Shown here piece after piece: positions 1-7,740 of a DNA stretch of 64,000 nt (the first letter of the stretch is position 1; each line of letters begins with the position of its first letter). The DNA is taken from assembly GCA_051746985.1 (NCBI GenBank), contig JBNJFP010000005.1, positions 53,826 through 117,825 of the forward strand, written 5' to 3'. A program made the translations under genes and the position numbers. A model generated the notes under the pieces. The model was given only the letters and a program-made list of their open reading frames with translations. It was not told the origin of the DNA and did not search any database. The DNA is from Fodinibius sp051746985 (GTDB lineage: Bacteria; Bacteroidota; Rhodothermia; Balneolales; Balneolaceae).

Positions 1-1
1 A

Positions 2-931
2 GAGCTGAAGGCCGATGATGAGCTCTCGGAAATACCGATCATATTTTTAACGGCACGCTCCGAAGAGGAAGACGTTGTAAAAGGGCTAAACCTGGGAGGG
101 GCTGACTATGTAACAAAACCGTTTAATTCCAGAGAGTTGCTGGCACGGATTGAAACCCACCTGAGTTTAAAAGAAGCCCGTGACCAAATTGTCGAACAGC
201 GCGAGGAGCTTCAACAACTCTCAGAAACAAAAGATAAACTTTATTCGATAATAGCGCATGATTTAAAGGGAGCCCTGTTTGGAATTTCGGGTATGATGGA
301 AATGGTACAATTTGATCTGGATCAGCAAGAGGTTGATAAAGATGTAAAGGAAAACATTTCGTTGATCCATCAGGCTGCACTTTCCGCCAATCAAATATTG
401 GAGAATCTATTAACGTGGACTCGAATGCAGACTGATCTTTTGGATTTGAGTCTTGATAAATTTTCGCTCTCTGACTGTATTAGAGAATGTATCGAACTAT
501 ACGAGGCTAAGGCAAATGGGAAAGGAATTCAGGTTGTATTTGAATCGGAAAATACCATGATTTATGGGGATAGGGAGATGATTTCCACGGTTTTTAGAAA
601 TCTGATCTCAAATGCTATTAAGTTCTCAAATTCAGGAGGTCGTATTTTTATTGAACTGGATACCTCTGATAATGATAGAACTATAACGGTAAAGGATGAA
701 GGCCTTGGAATGCCAGAAGAAGTGCGACGTAACATTTTTAACCCGGCTAATCGTCCCAAAAGGCAAGGCACAAAACGTGAGAAAGGAACAGGATTGGGCT
801 TACTGCTTTGCAAAGAATTTATAGAAATGCATAATGGGGAAATTTCCATAGAAAGTGAACCGGATGAGGGTACTGTATTTAAGATTACGTTGCCTGCCGT
901 GGCTACGCAAAACGGTCGGCCAGCCGGTTAA
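2..931 (+). CDS. Receiver–histidine kinase hybrid (5' end outside window)
   Basis: Partial gene; the open frame runs in from the window edge. The first ~45 codons are the C-terminal half of a response-regulator receiver domain: the switch Thr in IFLTA and the conserved Lys in VTKPF are visible, while the phospho-acceptor Asp lies upstream of the window. A short coiled linker follows, then a HisKA dimerisation helix with the phospho-acceptor His in SIIAHDLKGAL, and an HATPase_c domain with N-box (FRNLISNAIKFS), G1 (DEGLGMP) and G2 (GTGLGLLLC). It is a cytosolic receiver-kinase of the kind that relays a signal from a separate input kinase. No output domain is present. Its last 29 bases overlap the end of convergent tyrA. 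The family call is firm; the signal is unknown. Confidence 0.9.
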   Translation, partial: ELKADDELSEIPIIFLTARSEEEDVVKGLNLGGADYVTKPFNSRELLARIETHLSLKEARDQIVEQREELQQLSETKDKLYSIIAHDLKGALFGISGMMEMVQFDLDQQEVDKDVKENISLIHQAALSANQILENLLTWTRMQTDLLDLSLDKFSLSDCIRECIELYEAKANGKGIQVVFESENTMIYGDREMISTVFRNLISNAIKFSNSGGRIFIELDTSDNDRTITVKDEGLGMPEEVRRNIFNPANRPKRQGTKREKGTGLGLLLCKEFIEMHNGEISIESEPDEGTVFKITLPAVATQNGRPAG

Positions 932-2036
932 TCAGGTAGCCGCTTTCTTTTAGCGCCTGGGATGCAAACTTGCCAAAGAAATCAGTGACCGATTCAAATT
1001 CTTTGATAAACCCTTCTTTGTCATCATTTTTGACCATCTGAGCCAGCTTTTCGTTGTGCTCGATGAATTTAAGCAGTAGCTCGCGTCGCTCTTCATTGGC
1101 AAAAACGATATCCGCATATAATTCGGCGCTCTGGGCAAAAATACGGCCGGTCATCATCAGCTCAGCGCGATATATAGGGGAGGAGTAATCCAGGATATCG
1201 TGCGGCTTCAGGTCATAGGTTTTCATGAATGAGCCGTGCGTAAGGGCCACAAAGTGACGAAGCCCCTGAACCATGTGCATCACGTGATCGTGCTTCTCGG
1301 CATCGGCCTCGACCACGCGCATGCCCCAAAGTTTGGATTGTTCAACCACCCATTGGGAAGCTTCAGCATTTCGTACCGGACAAACGACCATCAGCTGTTT
1401 GGAAAGGTTATCCACATCGGGGCCGTGCATGGGGTGCAATCCCAAAACCGGACCGTCATGAGCTCTTTGCATAGCCTCGATAGGCTCTGTTTTATTACTG
1501 GTAAAATCAGCTAAAATCGTTTCTGATTTGAGCTTTGGAGCCAACCGCTCAATTACATCTACGGTAACGTTGATGGGGACAGAAACGATAGCCAAATCGA
1601 TGTTAGGGACAATTTCTTCGAGCTCGTGCCAGTTGTGTTTGTCAATTTTATAGACGTGGTGCCCCGTCTGCTCGATGATACGAGCATACAAACTTCCCAT
1701 GCCGCCTTTAGCTCCCACAATAAGGATATGTTTGGGTTCTTCGGTAGTGCTGGGAAATTCGTTGCTGGACTGGCTGGCCCGGGATGAGGCCATGATCATC
1801 CGTAGAAAATCTTCGGCCCAGTCGGGATCAAGATTGTGTTCGGCGGCCATGGCTCGAAATTTCTCCGTTTTCTCATCTTCCCGTTTGGGAGCAAAAATCG
1901 GTAGCTGGTTTTCAATCTTTTTATCAATGACTTCATGCACAATCTCCCGCCGCTCGGCCAGCAGTTCAAGGAGCTTGGAATCAATTTCATCAATGCGATT
2001 GCGCTGGGGACCGAGTTTTTTTTCTTTGGGAGTCAT
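903..2036 (-). CDS. tyrA: Bifunctional chorismate mutase / prephenate dehydrogenase
   Basis: 377 aa, about the length of the enterobacterial T-protein (373 aa). Residues ~10-95 are an AroQ-type chorismate mutase helix bundle (RIDEIDSKLLELLAERREIV). From ~103 there is a Rossmann NAD-binding domain (ILIVGAKGGMGSLYA) followed by the prephenate dehydrogenase helical domain, including LGLHPMHGPD and SSPIYRAELMMTGRIFAQ. It converts chorismate to prephenate and then to 4-hydroxyphenylpyruvate for tyrosine synthesis. The order mutase-then-dehydrogenase and motif-by-motif similarity to the E. coli protein are notable. It is monocistronic, divergent from uvrB, and overlaps the 3' end of the upstream kinase gene by 29 bases. 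Tyrosine feedback is expected from the family but cannot be read from the DNA. Confidence 0.95.
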   Translation of the reverse strand: MTPKEKKLGPQRNRIDEIDSKLLELLAERREIVHEVIDKKIENQLPIFAPKREDEKTEKFRAMAAEHNLDPDWAEDFLRMIMASSRASQSSNEFPSTTEEPKHILIVGAKGGMGSLYARIIEQTGHHVYKIDKHNWHELEEIVPNIDLAIVSVPINVTVDVIERLAPKLKSETILADFTSNKTEPIEAMQRAHDGPVLGLHPMHGPDVDNLSKQLMVVCPVRNAEASQWVVEQSKLWGMRVVEADAEKHDHVMHMVQGLRHFVALTHGSFMKTYDLKPHDILDYSSPIYRAELMMTGRIFAQSAELYADIVFANEERRELLLKFIEHNEKLAQMVKNDDKEGFIKEFESVTDFFGKFASQALKESGYLINRLADRFA

Positions 2037-2372
2037 AAATCTTTTGATCTAAAAAAATATATTTTATGCTGAACGTGTTTCACGTCTATAAGGCTGCCTA
2101 AAATACAAATTTATCCACCGCGAAATAAATGTATTGATGGATTGTAAAAAGAGTTGGTATCTAAAAATTAAATGGAAGCTTTGCTGTTAATTGCCCGAAA
2201 AATATGGGATTTTAAGAGAATGATTTAACGCTATTTTTGTTTTATAACAATGTGAATAGAAATCACTCCAAAATCCCCGGAGTTTAACAAAAAGCAGTTA
2301 GTAATAGCGGTGTTTATCCTTTGAAAAACTCTGGGGGATTTAAGATGGATTTAAAAGTCATAAAATTTATAC
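2037..2372. other. Divergent tyrA/uvrB intergenic region
   Basis: 336 bases without a convincing gene. It must hold the promoters of both tyrA and uvrB. The only clear structure is the long inverted repeat at 2271-2341 (separate entry). No LexA/SOS box of a recognised type was seen before uvrB. Confidence 0.6.
2271..2341. repeat. Long imperfect inverted repeat upstream of uvrB
   Basis: The left arm 2271-2285 (AAATCCCCGGAGTTT) pairs with the right arm 2326-2341 (AAACTCTGGGGGATTT) with one bulged G and one G-T pair. The loop is 40 nt. The right arm ends 31 bases before the uvrB start. There is no T-tract after either arm, so it is not an ordinary terminator. It could be an mRNA leader hairpin, an operator or a remnant of a small mobile element. 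Confidence 0.6.
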
Positions 2373-4424
2373 ATGTCCCAATTTGATTTACAATCGCCCT
2401 GGCCACCGGCCGGAGATCAACCGCAAGCTATTGAGCAGTTGGTGGAGGGCGTCGAAAACGGCGACAAGTACCAGACACTTTTAGGAATTACCGGATCGGG
2501 AAAAACGCGAACGGTATCGGGCGTGATTGATGAAGTTCAGCGCCCCACGCTCGTCATGAGCCACAATAAAACGTTGGCTGCCCAGCTGTACCGTGAGCTC
2601 AGTGATTTTTTTCCCGATAACAGGGTGGAATTTTTTATCTCGTATTACGATTACTACCAGCCCGAGGCGTATATTTCGTCGCAGGACAAGTACATTGAAA
2701 AGGATTTGTCGATTAATGATGAAATTCAGCGACTTCGACTGCGCGCCACGAGCTCGTTACTTTCCGGACGGCGCGATGTAATTATTGTGTCATCGGTGAG
2801 TTGTATTTACGGTATTGGTTCGCCATCAGAATACGAAAAGCTGATTATCAATTTGGAAACCGGCACGGAAATCCCCAGAAACAAGTTGCTATATGATTTG
2901 GTGGACTTGCACTACACGCGGAACGATCGTGAATTTAGTCGCGGTACATTTCGAGTGCGGGGCGATGTGGTGGATCTGTATCCGGCCTACGCCGAAGATG
3001 GACTCCGTATTCACTTTTGGGGCGATGAAATTGAGAAGATGGAGATGGTAGATCCCGAAAGCGGAAATGTGTTGGACACGGTGCAAGAATTTCGCATTTA
3101 TCCCGCATCGCACTACGTAACCACCGAGGATCGCCTGCAGGAAGCCATTAATCAGATTCGTGATGAGTTACACTGGCGCGTAGGAACCCTGAATGACGAA
3201 GGGAAATATCTTGAAGCCAAGCGCTTGGAGCAGCGCACGCTCTTCGATATAGAGATGATGCAGGAAATTGGCTATTGCTCGGGCATTGAAAATTACTCGC
3301 GCTATCTCAGTAATCGAAAGCCGGGCGAACGGCCATACTGCTTATTTGATTATTTTCCCGATGATTTTCTGCTGGTTGTGGATGAAAGTCACCAGACCGT
3401 TCCGCAGATTTCGGCTATGTACGGTGGGGATCGATCCCGAAAAATTGACTTGGTCGAGCATGGATTTCGATTGCCATCAGCCATGGACAACCGTCCACTT
3501 ACGTTTGAAGAGTGGGAAGAAGTGACGAATCAAGCTATTTTTGTAAGTGCTACCCCCAGTGATTACGAGCTGGAAAAAAGCGGAGGCGTATTTGTCGAGC
3601 AGATTGTGCGTCCCACCGGACTGATGGAGCCCGAAATTGAAGTACGGCCCGTTGATAATCAGATTGATGATCTGTTGGAGCAAATTCAGGAGCGTGTAGC
3701 CAAAGGACATCGTGTGTTGTGTATTACGTTGACCAAACGATTGAGCGAAGAGCTCAGCGAATATCTCAAAAGCGTTGGAATTTCTGCGGCCTATATGCAC
3801 AGCGAGCTCAATGCCATGGAGCGCGTAGAAGTGCTCTTTAAATTCCGTCGCGGCGACTTCGATGTGCTTGTGGGTATTAACCTGCTGCGAGAGGGAATTG
3901 ACATCCCTGAACTCAGTTTGGTAGCCATTCTTGATGCCGACAAAGAAGGATTCCTGCGATCAGAAACCTCCCTCTTCCAGATTATTGGTCGGGCGGCGCG
4001 AAACGTCGAAGGAAAAGCGATTCTGTATGCCGATAAAATTACCGACAGTATGCAGACCGTAATTGACGAGACCGAACGACGTCGTAAAATCCAGAAAGAA
4101 TACAACGAAGAGCACGGCATTACGCCCAAGACTATTGAGAAAGAGCTCAAACCACTTGTTGATCCCGCGCTGATATCGAACAAAGATTTCGATCTGGATG
4201 ACAAGGGTGGAGACAGCGACGAGCCGCTTGAAGTGGTGAAGGTGGCTGATGAAGGTATCAAGTACAAAGCGAATCCGGCGATGAACGAAGTTACCTTTGA
4301 TGACAAAGAGGAATTTTTAGAATATCTTCGGGATTCAATGTACACAGCTGCCCAAAATATGGAATTCGAAGAGGCGGCGCGCATCCGCGACCAAATAGAA
4401 CAACTCGAAAACGAATTGGATTAA
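2373..4424 (+). CDS. uvrB: UvrABC excinuclease subunit B
   Basis: 683 aa, normal family length. UvrB is the damage-verification helicase of nucleotide excision repair; it is loaded by UvrA and then recruits UvrC. Walker A is GITGSGKT at residues 38-45. The beta-hairpin that inserts between DNA strands is recognisable in ISYYDYYQPEAYI. The helicase motif VDESHQT and motif VI QIIGRAARN are intact, and a C-terminal UVR domain (residues ~640-683, FEEAARIRDQIEQLE) is present for UvrC contact. The start at 2373 gives the canonical N-terminus. Divergent from tyrA behind a 336-base region that carries a long inverted repeat. Confidence 0.98.
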   Translation: MSQFDLQSPWPPAGDQPQAIEQLVEGVENGDKYQTLLGITGSGKTRTVSGVIDEVQRPTLVMSHNKTLAAQLYRELSDFFPDNRVEFFISYYDYYQPEAYISSQDKYIEKDLSINDEIQRLRLRATSSLLSGRRDVIIVSSVSCIYGIGSPSEYEKLIINLETGTEIPRNKLLYDLVDLHYTRNDREFSRGTFRVRGDVVDLYPAYAEDGLRIHFWGDEIEKMEMVDPESGNVLDTVQEFRIYPASHYVTTEDRLQEAINQIRDELHWRVGTLNDEGKYLEAKRLEQRTLFDIEMMQEIGYCSGIENYSRYLSNRKPGERPYCLFDYFPDDFLLVVDESHQTVPQISAMYGGDRSRKIDLVEHGFRLPSAMDNRPLTFEEWEEVTNQAIFVSATPSDYELEKSGGVFVEQIVRPTGLMEPEIEVRPVDNQIDDLLEQIQERVAKGHRVLCITLTKRLSEELSEYLKSVGISAAYMHSELNAMERVEVLFKFRRGDFDVLVGINLLREGIDIPELSLVAILDADKEGFLRSETSLFQIIGRAARNVEGKAILYADKITDSMQTVIDETERRRKIQKEYNEEHGITPKTIEKELKPLVDPALISNKDFDLDDKGGDSDEPLEVVKVADEGIKYKANPAMNEVTFDDKEEFLEYLRDSMYTAAQNMEFEEAARIRDQIEQLENELD

Positions 4425-4435
4425 TTTTGTTACCA

Positions 4436-4492
4436 GTTATTGGTTATTCGTTGATGTGGAAATCCTAATACCAATAACAATTAACCAACAAC
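4436..4492. repeat. Period-7 inverted repeat between uvrB and methyltransferase gene
   Basis: The left arm 4436-4456 is three tandem heptamers of the form GTTNNTN (GTTATTG, GTTATTC, GTTGATG). The right arm 4465-4492 is four tandem heptamers of the complementary type (for example CAATAAC, CAACAAC). Read on the minus strand, the right arm gives the same GTTNNTG words. It lies in the 73-base gap between the uvrB stop and the next start codon and is probably a hairpin in RNA. Same class as the repeats at 41940, 43106 and 44576. Confidence 0.75.
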
Positions 4493-4497
4493 CAGGC

Positions 4498-5046
4498 ATG
4501 AGTACATTAGCATACCTTAAAAGTTTTTTTAAAGACAAAGATGTAGCTTCAGTCACCCCAACTTCTCGTTTTTGCGTGCGCACCGTCTGTCGGCCCATCG
4601 AATTTTCCAGGGATCAAATTATTGTAGAATATGGTGCGGGGGCGGGCGTTTTTTCGCGTTATTTACTTAAAAATATGACCCTGAATTCGCAGCTTCATCT
4701 GTTTGAAACCAATGAAATACTCTTTGAAAAGCTACAGCAGATCGACGATTCACGAGCTTATTTCTACAACCAAAGCGTAGAACATGTGACTGATCTGCTA
4801 CCCAAAGACATCATTGGAAAAGTCGATTTTATAATCTCAGGGATCCCTTTTTCTTTTTTAGATGCAGAAGTCAAGTCGTCTGTTCTTGATCAAAGTTACC
4901 GGTTGTTGCGCGATGGCGGGGAATTCTTGGCCTACCAAACATCGGCACATCTCGAGGATCCACTTCAAGAAACCTTCGGAAATGTGACAACCCAATGGGA
5001 GTGGCGCAACATCCCGCCAATGACCGTCTATGAGGCGGAGAAGTAA
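4498..5046 (+). CDS. Class I SAM methyltransferase (phospholipid / rRNA adenine type)
   Basis: 182 aa from the ATG at 4498. An in-frame GTG at 4456 would add 14 residues lying inside the intergenic inverted repeat, so the ATG is preferred. SAM-binding motif I is VEYGAGAGVF (residues ~43-52), the acidic ribose-binding turn is LHLFETNE (~67-73), and motif IV is ISGIPFSF (~113-120). This pattern is shared by phospholipid N-methyltransferases (PmtA-like) and KsgA-type rRNA dimethylases. The short length and the SGIPF motif favour a PmtA-like enzyme acting on phosphatidylethanolamine, but the substrate is not settled by sequence. It follows uvrB but is separated by a repeat, so co-transcription is uncertain. 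Confidence 0.8.
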   Translation: MSTLAYLKSFFKDKDVASVTPTSRFCVRTVCRPIEFSRDQIIVEYGAGAGVFSRYLLKNMTLNSQLHLFETNEILFEKLQQIDDSRAYFYNQSVEHVTDLLPKDIIGKVDFIISGIPFSFLDAEVKSSVLDQSYRLLRDGGEFLAYQTSAHLEDPLQETFGNVTTQWEWRNIPPMTVYEAEK

Positions 5047-5306
5047 GAGAGAATTCAACCAATGTTGAAAGAAAGGGCTGTAAGAGATTTCCTTTACTCC
5101 AATTTTGCAAAGAAATTGCATATCTCCTCTTTATTTATAAAACTGGGAAGCTGTTGGACTCATCTTAATTTACTGGAGATAAACAGATTTTAAGCTAATT
5201 TGTAGTCTTTTCAGGTTAAGTAGCTTAGCTATTTCTCTCAAATCTGCATTCTCTTGTTAAAATCACATAAGTCTGGCAAGAAAAATATTATCTAAAAAAA
5301 ATCATC

Positions 5307-5801
5307 ATGGAAAAGCTACTATTATTTGTGGGCGCTCTTTTTTTATTTGGTATGCCCAATCAAGCCCAAGGTCAGAGTTATAGCCAAAACAGCGTCTATT
5401 TTGAAGCATTGGGTAACGGTATAATCTATACTGTAAATTATGACCGCAAATTTACTGATCATTTTGGCGCAAGAGGCGGTTTTATGATTATAAGTGGCCG
5501 AGACGAAGAAACCAATGAAAGCGCTGGTATTGGAATATTCCCTCTGATGGCTAATTATCTGGCAGGGTCTGGAAACCACCGGCTGGAATTGGGAGCGGGA
5601 TTAATTGTTGCAACGATTGGTGCTAACCTCGAAGATCATGGCAGGATATCAGAACAGGGAGTAGGCGGTCCCACCACAACATTCGGCTATCGTTATCAAC
5701 CTGCAGGGGGTGGTTTTCTCTTCCGGGCGGGGCTTACTCCATTTTTTAGCGGAGGCACACCATACCTTTGGGGTGGATTAAGTTTGGGTTATACTTTTTG
5801 A
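5307..5801 (+). CDS. Small secreted beta-barrel-like protein, unknown function
   Basis: 164 aa with an N-terminal signal peptide (residues ~1-22, hydrophobic core LLLFVGALFLFG, cleavage near AQGQ). The mature part is rich in Gly and aromatics with alternating polar and hydrophobic strands, and it ends in Tyr-Thr-Phe. A terminal Phe is typical of outer-membrane barrels recognised by BamA. No named family was recognised. The nearest description is an outer-membrane beta-barrel or surface protein common in Bacteroidota. It stands alone between a methyltransferase gene and the convergent rplS operon, with 260 bases upstream holding no recognisable element. Confidence 0.6.
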   Translation: MEKLLLFVGALFLFGMPNQAQGQSYSQNSVYFEALGNGIIYTVNYDRKFTDHFGARGGFMIISGRDEETNESAGIGIFPLMANYLAGSGNHRLELGAGLIVATIGANLEDHGRISEQGVGGPTTTFGYRYQPAGGGFLFRAGLTPFFSGGTPYLWGGLSLGYTF

Positions 5802-5904
5802 TAAAACATTTGTAGCAGAAGGTGCCAATTGTCCAAACAAACGATAAGATGTATTGCTCAGATTTTGTATGAAAGCTGATCTTAAACTACTTAATTTGCC
5901 AAAA

Positions 5905-5950
5905 TGAAAAAGCCATTCCATCCAATAAGTAGATAGAATGGCCTTACATT
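5905..5950 (-). terminator. Terminator of the rpsP-rimM-trmD-rplS operon
   Basis: On the minus strand a stem of about 9 bp (AAGGCCATTC-type arm at 5937-5946 pairing with 5909-5918) closes an ~18-nt loop and is followed by CTTTTTC. It lies ~60 bases after the rplS stop. Confidence 0.65.
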
Positions 5951-6007
5951 TTTAGATCTGGCTATTGACAAGTTAGCCTATCAAAATCAACGCAAGTAAA
6001 GAAGATC

Positions 6008-6433
6008 CTACTCTTCTTCGTCTGCTTTTGCATTAGCTGCCGCTTTTTCTTCGGCTTCACGGTTCAGTTCTCGAACCGTATCTTGATTCTGATCTTTCTC
6101 TTTAACCCGTGCAGATTTTCCTTGTCGCTCACGCAGGTAGTAGAGTTTCGAGCGCTTAATGTCGCCTTGACGCTTTAACTCAATCTTGGCTACAAAAGGT
6201 GAGTAAAGCGGAAAAATACGCTCAACACCGATATTACCTGCTGAAACCTTTCGCACCATAAACGTTTGGTTTGCACCAGAGCCGCGACGAGAAATTACGA
6301 GTCCTTCAAACTTCTGAATTCGCTCTTTATCTCCTTCGCGGACGCGATAGTGAACAACAACAGTATCACCGGTTTTAAACTCGGGATACTCATCCTTGAT
6401 TAATGTCTGTTCTGCTAATTTTAACTTATCCAT
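6008..6433 (-). CDS. rplS: 50S ribosomal protein L19, acidic C-terminal extension
   Basis: 141 aa. Residues 1-~112 are a standard L19 (FKTGDTVVVHYRVREG, RIQKFEGLVISRRGSGANQTF, VERIFPLYSP, KLYYLRERQGKSARVKE). L19 sits at the 30S-50S interface. Family members are usually about 115 aa; here ~28 extra residues rich in Glu, Asp and Ala follow (ending KADEEE), echoing the acidic tail of S16 in the same operon. Last gene of rpsP-rimM-trmD-rplS, 12 bases after trmD, followed by a hairpin terminator. Confidence 0.97.
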   Translation of the reverse strand: MDKLKLAEQTLIKDEYPEFKTGDTVVVHYRVREGDKERIQKFEGLVISRRGSGANQTFMVRKVSAGNIGVERIFPLYSPFVAKIELKRQGDIKRSKLYYLRERQGKSARVKEKDQNQDTVRELNREAEEKAAANAKADEEE

Positions 6434-6445
6434 AATGTTACCTTA

Positions 6446-7144
6446 CTACTGTTCGTTTCGAAATTTTTTGTAAATATCCGGACGTACTTTCTTGGTACGC
6501 TTAAGCGACTGTTGATGCCGCCATTCCTTCACTTTTTGATGATCACCTGATCGCAATACTGCTGGCACTTGCATCCCCTTAAAATTAGCGGGACGCGTAT
6601 AAACGGGACCTTCCAGCATGTTCTCATTTTGGAAGGAATCCGTCAGTGCACTTTCGGCATCACCCAATACGCCGGGCAAGACCCGTACGATGGAGTCAAC
6701 CATAACCAAGGCTGGCAGTTCGCCGCCCGAAAGTACATAATCGCCAATGCTGTACGTTTTGGTGATAAATTTGTTTATCACACGCTGATCGACGCCTTTA
6801 TAATGTCCGCATAAAAAAATGAGATTTTGTTCAGTGGACAGCCTGTTGGCATCATCCTGTTTAAACGGCTGACCGTTAGGGGCCGTAAAAATAATCTCAT
6901 CATAATCGCGCTGACTTTGCAGGTGCTCGATGCATGAAAAAATCGGCTGTGGTGTTAACACCATGCCGGCACCGCCGCCATAGGGGTAGTCATCCACCTT
7001 GTTGTGTTTGTCTTCCGTGTAATCGTGCAAGTCATGGGTATGGATTTCAACGAATCCATCATCCTGCGCATTACCCACAATACTGTGATTTAGCGGACTT
7101 TTGAGCAGTTGCGGTACGGCCGATATGATGTCAATGCGTAGCAT
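6446..7144 (-). CDS. trmD: tRNA (guanine37-N1)-methyltransferase
   Basis: 232 aa, slightly shorter than the E. coli enzyme (255 aa). It methylates N1 of G37 next to the anticodon to prevent +1 frameshifting. The SPOUT trefoil-knot SAM site is visible in FLCGHYKGVDQRV and in YSIGDYVLSGGELPALVMVD, and the linker and C-terminal tRNA-binding part in RSGDHQKVKEWR. It starts immediately after the rimM stop, so the two are probably translationally coupled; rplS follows 12 bases later. This is the classical gene order. Confidence 0.97.
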   Translation of the reverse strand: MLRIDIISAVPQLLKSPLNHSIVGNAQDDGFVEIHTHDLHDYTEDKHNKVDDYPYGGGAGMVLTPQPIFSCIEHLQSQRDYDEIIFTAPNGQPFKQDDANRLSTEQNLIFLCGHYKGVDQRVINKFITKTYSIGDYVLSGGELPALVMVDSIVRVLPGVLGDAESALTDSFQNENMLEGPVYTRPANFKGMQVPAVLRSGDHQKVKEWRHQQSLKRTKKVRPDIYKKFRNEQ

Positions 7145-7684
7145 CTATATACCTCTCAGTTGTTCCAGGTTTTTGCATTGAATTTGTTTCGTTTCTTCAT
7201 CAATATCGACAACGTATTCATCCACAATGGGGATGAGCAATTGCTCTTGGTCATCGGTGGTTACCTGAAGTATCGGGTGTGCCGGGTTTTCCAGCATGAT
7301 ATCTACTGTACCTATTGATTTTCCGTCAGCAATTACGCTGAAAGAGGTCAAATCAAGCGGTGGGGTGTCCGAATCCAACAGGGATTTTACCACATCGCGA
7401 TCGGCATAGACCGAGAAGTTTCTAAGCTTTTCGGCTTGGGTGCGATCAACTACGTGTTCAAATTTTACAAAGAACGAAAGCCGGTTGTTTTTTTCTTGCA
7501 CCCGAACCGACTCAATCCGGGCAGGAACTAAATCCCCTCTGGTCGTTTCAATACGAACCAGATCAAGAATATCAAAAAGTGTAGGCGCGTAAACATCGGG
7601 AATGATTAACACTTCTCCCTGTACGCCGTGCGATCGAGAAATATACCCGATCTTTCTATACTGGTCTTCAATTGGTTCCAGCAT
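7145..7684 (-). CDS. rimM: Ribosome maturation factor RimM
   Basis: 179 aa. RimM is a 30S assembly factor that binds S19 and helps 16S 3'-domain maturation. The N-terminal RimM barrel is seen in KIGYISRSHGVQGEVLI (residues ~11-27), the C-terminal PRC-barrel around residues 95-170 (SIGTVDIMLENPAHPILQV, LIPIVDEYV). It follows rpsP after a 56-base spacer that can fold into a strong hairpin, and it abuts trmD with no gap. Confidence 0.95.
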   Translation of the reverse strand: MLEPIEDQYRKIGYISRSHGVQGEVLIIPDVYAPTLFDILDLVRIETTRGDLVPARIESVRVQEKNNRLSFFVKFEHVVDRTQAEKLRNFSVYADRDVVKSLLDSDTPPLDLTSFSVIADGKSIGTVDIMLENPAHPILQVTTDDQEQLLIPIVDEYVVDIDEETKQIQCKNLEQLRGI

Positions 7685-7692
7685 CTGTTCTC

Positions 7693-7725
7693 AGGTGGTC
7701 TTCACCTTCAAGGTGCAGGCCACCT
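7693..7725 (-). promoter_or_regulatory. Hairpin between rpsP and rimM
   Basis: The spacer folds as an outer AGGTGG/CCACCT stem with an inner CACCTT/AAGGTG stem. There is no T-run after it, so it is more likely an mRNA processing, stability or attenuation element that uncouples S16 level from RimM and TrmD than a full terminator. Confidence 0.45.
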
Positions 7726-7740
7726 TCAGCTAATTATTAT

